Source: Streptomyces cupreus
Lineage (GTDB): Bacteria > Actinomycetota > Actinomycetes > Streptomycetales > Streptomycetaceae
DNA: 64,000 nt
Direction: 5' to 3'
Assembly: GCF_014257025.1 (NCBI RefSeq)
Contig: NZ_JACMSF010000020.1
Location: 1 to 64,000, forward strand
The notes under the pieces were generated by a model that saw only the letters and a list, made by a program, of their open reading frames with translations, searched no databases and was not told the DNA's origin. Shown in pieces: positions 61,465 to 64,000 of the stretch (the first letter of the stretch is position 1; each line of letters starts with the position of its first letter). The translations under genes and the position numbers were made by a program.

Positions 61465-63198
61465 TCACTTGCCGAAGGCGAGCATCAGCTTCTCCTTCGT
61501 CTCGTCGCTGCCGGACAGTCGCGTGGTCGACAGATAGAAGCGGCCGTCGATCCAGTCGTAGGTCCCGGAGTAGAAGCTGTCCTCGATGTCGGCCGTGCCC
61601 GCGGGGTTCTGGAGCAGCTTCGTCGGCTGGTGGCTGCTGCCCGTGGTCGGGATGGACACGACCTGGCCGCCCGACTCCCAGGACGGCTTGACATAGGCGA
61701 TGAGCTTGCCGTCCTCCACCTTCAGCGGCTGCATCGACTCCTCCGCCGGGGACTTCACCCGCCACTTCTCCTTGCCGTTGGCGAGGCTGATCGCGACGAT
61801 CTCGTTGGCGCCGGTGGTGGCCTCGGTGGGCAGGTACAGCGTCGTGCCGTCGGCGGCCACGCCGTTGCAGCCCTGGAGGTCACGCTGAAGGACGGCCCAG
61901 CCGCACTCGGGGGAGAAGCTCTCGTCGACGTCGACCTGCGAGGCGATGGAGCCGCCCGGGCTCAGCGTGGAGATGTTCCACGAGTTCTTGTCCTCGTTGG
62001 TGCTGTAGACGACCACGGGGTTCAGGGAGTAGACGCGCGCGACCGTCCAGCCCTTGTCGGGCTTCCAGGTCCACTTGACCTTGCCGGTCTTCGGGTCGAG
62101 CTCCTGGACCTCGTCGTGCTCGTTGTTGCCGCCCGCGCCGCAGGACGAGACGGCGATCAGCTTCTCGCCGCCGGCGAAGGCGGCCGGGAAGCAGGCGTCG
62201 CCGTACTTCTTCTTGTCCCACATCTTGTCGCCGGTGGTGACGTCGTACGCCGTGCCGGACTGCGAGCGGCCCACCATCAGCGTGTTGCCGGTGATGGACA
62301 GCTCGATCTGGAGCGTGCTGTCGAAGAGTTCGCCGTCGGCGACCTCGCCCTTCCAGCCCTTCTCGCCGGTGTTCAGGTCGAGTTCCTGGAGCTGGTTGCA
62401 CTCGGCGCGGTCGCTGCTGCCGCTCATGTACGCGATGACGACCTTGTCGTCGGCCGTCTTCTGGGGGGTGACCGAGCAGATCTTCTGCGGGAAGGTGATC
62501 GGGTCCCAGGCCGGGGCGCCGTCACCGATGCCGTAGGCGAAGACCTGCTTGTACGCCGCCTTCACCGCCGTCTTGTCGGTGATCCACATGCCGGGGGCGT
62601 CGGCGCCGGAACCGGGCGCGTCGGGCGCCTCCTTGTACCAGAGCACCTTCGCCTCACCGGCCTTGCGGCCCTCGTTGAGGTTCTCCGGATCCTCGCCGCC
62701 GTCGCCGCCGCCGTCGCCGGGGTTGACCGGGTCGTCGGAGGCCTTGGGGTCGTCGCTCTTCTGCGCGACCGGCTTCTTCTTTCCGCCGTCGTCACCGCTG
62801 GTCACGGCGAACACGGTGCCGCCGATGACGAGCAGCGCCGCGACGGCGGCGCCGATGACGAGCGCGGGCTTGCCCTTGAAGGGGTTGCGGGAGCCGGGCG
62901 GGGTGGGCGCGCCCGGGTACTGGGGCTGCTGCGGGTAGCCGTAGCCGGGCTGCTGGCCGTAGGGGCCGGGCTGCTGGGGCTGGCCGTAGGGACCCGGCTG
63001 ACCGTACGGGCCCGGCTGCTGGGGTGCCTGCGGGTAGCCGTAACCGGGCTGGGGCGCGGCGGACGGCGGGCCCTGCGGAGGCGGTTGCGTCTGAGGTGGG
63101 CCCTGGGGTGGCGGCGGTGCGCCGAATCCGCCCTGCGGCGGCGGGTCCTGCGGCGCGCCGAAACCGCCGTGCGGCGGCTGGTTGGGCGGCTGGCTCAT
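61465..63198 (-). CDS. Membrane-anchored PQQ-like beta-propeller protein, paralogue
   Basis: 577 residues from ATG 63198, 9 bases after AAGGGGG. Same plan as its downstream neighbour: a Pro/Gln/Gly/Tyr-rich cytoplasmic tail (GGFGAPQ, QPGYGYPQ, QPGPYGQ), one TM segment (start ALVIGAAVAALLVIGG), an Asp/Gly-rich spacer and PQQ-like blades (LQELDLNTGEKGWKGEV; AYDVTTGDKMWDKKK; VQELDPKTGKVKWTWKP; VAISLANGKEKWRV). The pair probably arose by tandem duplication and is co-transcribed. Function unknown. Confidence 0.87.
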   Translation of the reverse strand: MSQPPNQPPHGGFGAPQDPPPQGGFGAPPPPQGPPQTQPPPQGPPSAAPQPGYGYPQAPQQPGPYGQPGPYGQPQQPGPYGQQPGYGYPQQPQYPGAPTPPGSRNPFKGKPALVIGAAVAALLVIGGTVFAVTSGDDGGKKKPVAQKSDDPKASDDPVNPGDGGGDGGEDPENLNEGRKAGEAKVLWYKEAPDAPGSGADAPGMWITDKTAVKAAYKQVFAYGIGDGAPAWDPITFPQKICSVTPQKTADDKVVIAYMSGSSDRAECNQLQELDLNTGEKGWKGEVADGELFDSTLQIELSITGNTLMVGRSQSGTAYDVTTGDKMWDKKKYGDACFPAAFAGGEKLIAVSSCGAGGNNEHDEVQELDPKTGKVKWTWKPDKGWTVARVYSLNPVVVYSTNEDKNSWNISTLSPGGSIASQVDVDESFSPECGWAVLQRDLQGCNGVAADGTTLYLPTEATTGANEIVAISLANGKEKWRVKSPAEESMQPLKVEDGKLIAYVKPSWESGGQVVSIPTTGSSHQPTKLLQNPAGTADIEDSFYSGTYDWIDGRFYLSTTRLSGSDETKEKLMLAFGK

Positions 63199-63319
63199 CA
63201 GCGGTTCCCCCTTGTGACCGATGTGGCGCCGCGCTCTGTGGCGCTGCGTTTCCGCCACACCCGTTGTTCTCAGACGGTTCTCAGACGGCTCTTTCTATCA
63301 CTCGGCACCGACAACCCAC

Positions 63320-63359
63320 CGGGCCGGTCAACCCCTGTTCCCAAGGGACGACCGGCCCG
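63320..63359 (-). terminator. Terminator after ABC-F gene
   Basis: CGGGCCGGTC (63320-63329) pairs with GACCGGCCCG (63350-63359) around a 20-base loop that can form a second small stem (CCCCTG..CAAGGG). It sits 41 bases past the ABC-F stop and ahead of the PQQ operon promoter. Confidence 0.75.
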
Positions 63360-63400
63360 TGATACCGCTGTTACGCGCCTTCACGCGCCCTTCACGCCGC

Positions 63401-64000
63401 TTAGGCGTCCTCCGCCAATTCGAGCCAGCGCAGCTCCAGTTCCTCGCGCTGTCCGGCCAAGTCCCGCAGCTCGGCGTCGAGTTCCGCCACCTTCGCGAAG
63501 TCCGTGGCGTTCTCGGCGATTTGGGCGTGCAGCTTGGTCTCCTTCTCGGAGACCTTGTCGAGCTGTCGCTCGATCTTCTGCAACTCCTTCTTGGCGACGC
63601 GCTGGTCGGCGGCGCTCTTCTCGGGGACGGCCTTCTCGACGACCGGGGCCGCGGCGGCGGCCGCCTCCTCCATACGGTGGCGGCGCTCGATGTACTCGTC
63701 GATGCCGCGCGGCAGCATCCGCAAGGTGGCGTCGCCGAGCAGGGCGAAGACGCGGTCGGTGGTGCGCTCGACGAAGAACCGGTCGTGCGAGATGACGATC
63801 ATCGAGCCGGGCCAGCCGTCGAGGACGTCCTCCAGCTGGGTCAGGGTCTCGATGTCGAGGTCGTTGGTGGGCTCGTCGAGGAAGAGGACGTTCGGCTCGT
63901 CCATGAGCAGCCGCAGCAACTGGAGCCGACGCCGCTCACCGCCGGACAGGTCGCCGACCGGCGTCCACTGCTTCTCCTTGTTGAAGCCGAACGTCTCGCA
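63401..64000 (-). CDS. ABC-F family ATPase, 5' part beyond window
   Basis: Only the C-terminal ~200 residues are in the window; the gene continues past 64000. Visible are the second signature motif LSGGERRRLQLLRLL, Walker B VLFLDEPTNDLDIETL, the H-loop VISHDRFF, and then a long charged coiled-coil tail (about 63401-63660) of the type seen in Uup-like ABC-F proteins. There is no TM domain in the visible part. ABC-F proteins act on ribosomes (EttA/Uup-type translation factors or antibiotic-resistance proteins). The tail favours Uup, but the arm domain is not visible. Confidence 0.88.
   Translation of the reverse strand, partial: CETFGFNKEKQWTPVGDLSGGERRRLQLLRLLMDEPNVLFLDEPTNDLDIETLTQLEDVLDGWPGSMIVISHDRFFVERTTDRVFALLGDATLRMLPRGIDEYIERRHRMEEAAAAAAPVVEKAVPEKSAADQRVAKKELQKIERQLDKVSEKETKLHAQIAENATDFAKVAELDAELRDLAGQREELELRWLELAEDA

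Overview
The window is chromosomal DNA of a Streptomyces species. The grounds are the very high GC content, the many GTG starts, the strong third-position GC bias, and a set of familiar actinomycete genes: an LAXTG sortase substrate, the tam/tamR pair, and galT-galE-galK beside a sodium symporter. The gene order (mfd; FtsX-type ABC transporter; tRNA-Gln-glmU-prs-rplY-pth; ppc; desaturase-TetR; tam-tamR; galTEK-symporter) matches, from memory, the S. coelicolor core around SCO3100-SCO3145. The species cannot be fixed from the sequence alone.

Layout. 1-7.6 kb: 3' part of a Ser/Thr kinase gene, a small membrane protein, an HTH/N-6 DNA methylase with a hexapeptide-repeat linker, an exported protein with a duplicated domain, a lipoprotein, a secreted HNH-nuclease lipoprotein and a small MT0933-type antitoxin-like protein. 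7.8-21 kb: a SCO6745-like gene divergent from its probable TetR regulator, a membrane-anchored NACHT NTPase behind mfd, a MacB/FtsX-type ABC exporter, an MFS efflux pump and a GNAT acetyltransferase. 21-26 kb: a DUF485/ActP-type symporter pair, a ricin-pectate lyase gene broken by one nonsense codon, and a coiled-coil protein. 26-31 kb: two divergent operons of toxin- and immunity-type domains (WHH nuclease-SUKH fusion; YrhB/Imm35-like-collagen-like-SUKH-4 protein; YwqJ-type deaminase; SUKH-3). 31-37.7 kb: an orphan histidine kinase, a LAGLIDADG-like protein, tRNA-Gln(TTG), then the housekeeping run glmU-prs-rplY-pth.

37.6-43.4 kb: an accessory two-gene operon between pth and conserved genes. 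It encodes an alpha/beta hydrolase and a 1513-residue protein with a caspase-like domain, a STAND-type ATPase and a long array of about 14 helical repeats. This is the best candidate in the window for a little-described defence or conflict system. 43.5-51.4 kb: a two-TM membrane protein, an LAETG-anchored surface protein, ppc, a desaturase with its TetR regulator, a VOC protein, tam and tamR. 51.4-51.9 kb: a 167-bp unit repeated three times in tandem between tamR and a response-regulator gene. 52-58.6 kb: a GNAT protein, the gal operon, an SGLT-family symporter and a small membrane protein. 58.7-64 kb: an atypical receiver-LuxR protein lacking the phospho-acceptor Asp, two tandem membrane-anchored PQQ-propeller proteins, and the 3' part of an ABC-F gene.

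How the parts work together. Primary metabolism is represented by nucleotide-sugar and PRPP synthesis, translation support, anaplerosis (ppc), membrane-lipid desaturation, aconitate detoxification and the Leloir pathway. Conflict-type genes sit between these blocks at four places: 2.3-4.6, 9.4-11.4, 26-31 and 37.6-43.4 kb. Several regulatory genes (the GNAT genes, the first TetR, tamR, the histidine kinase) appear to be read from leaderless transcripts.
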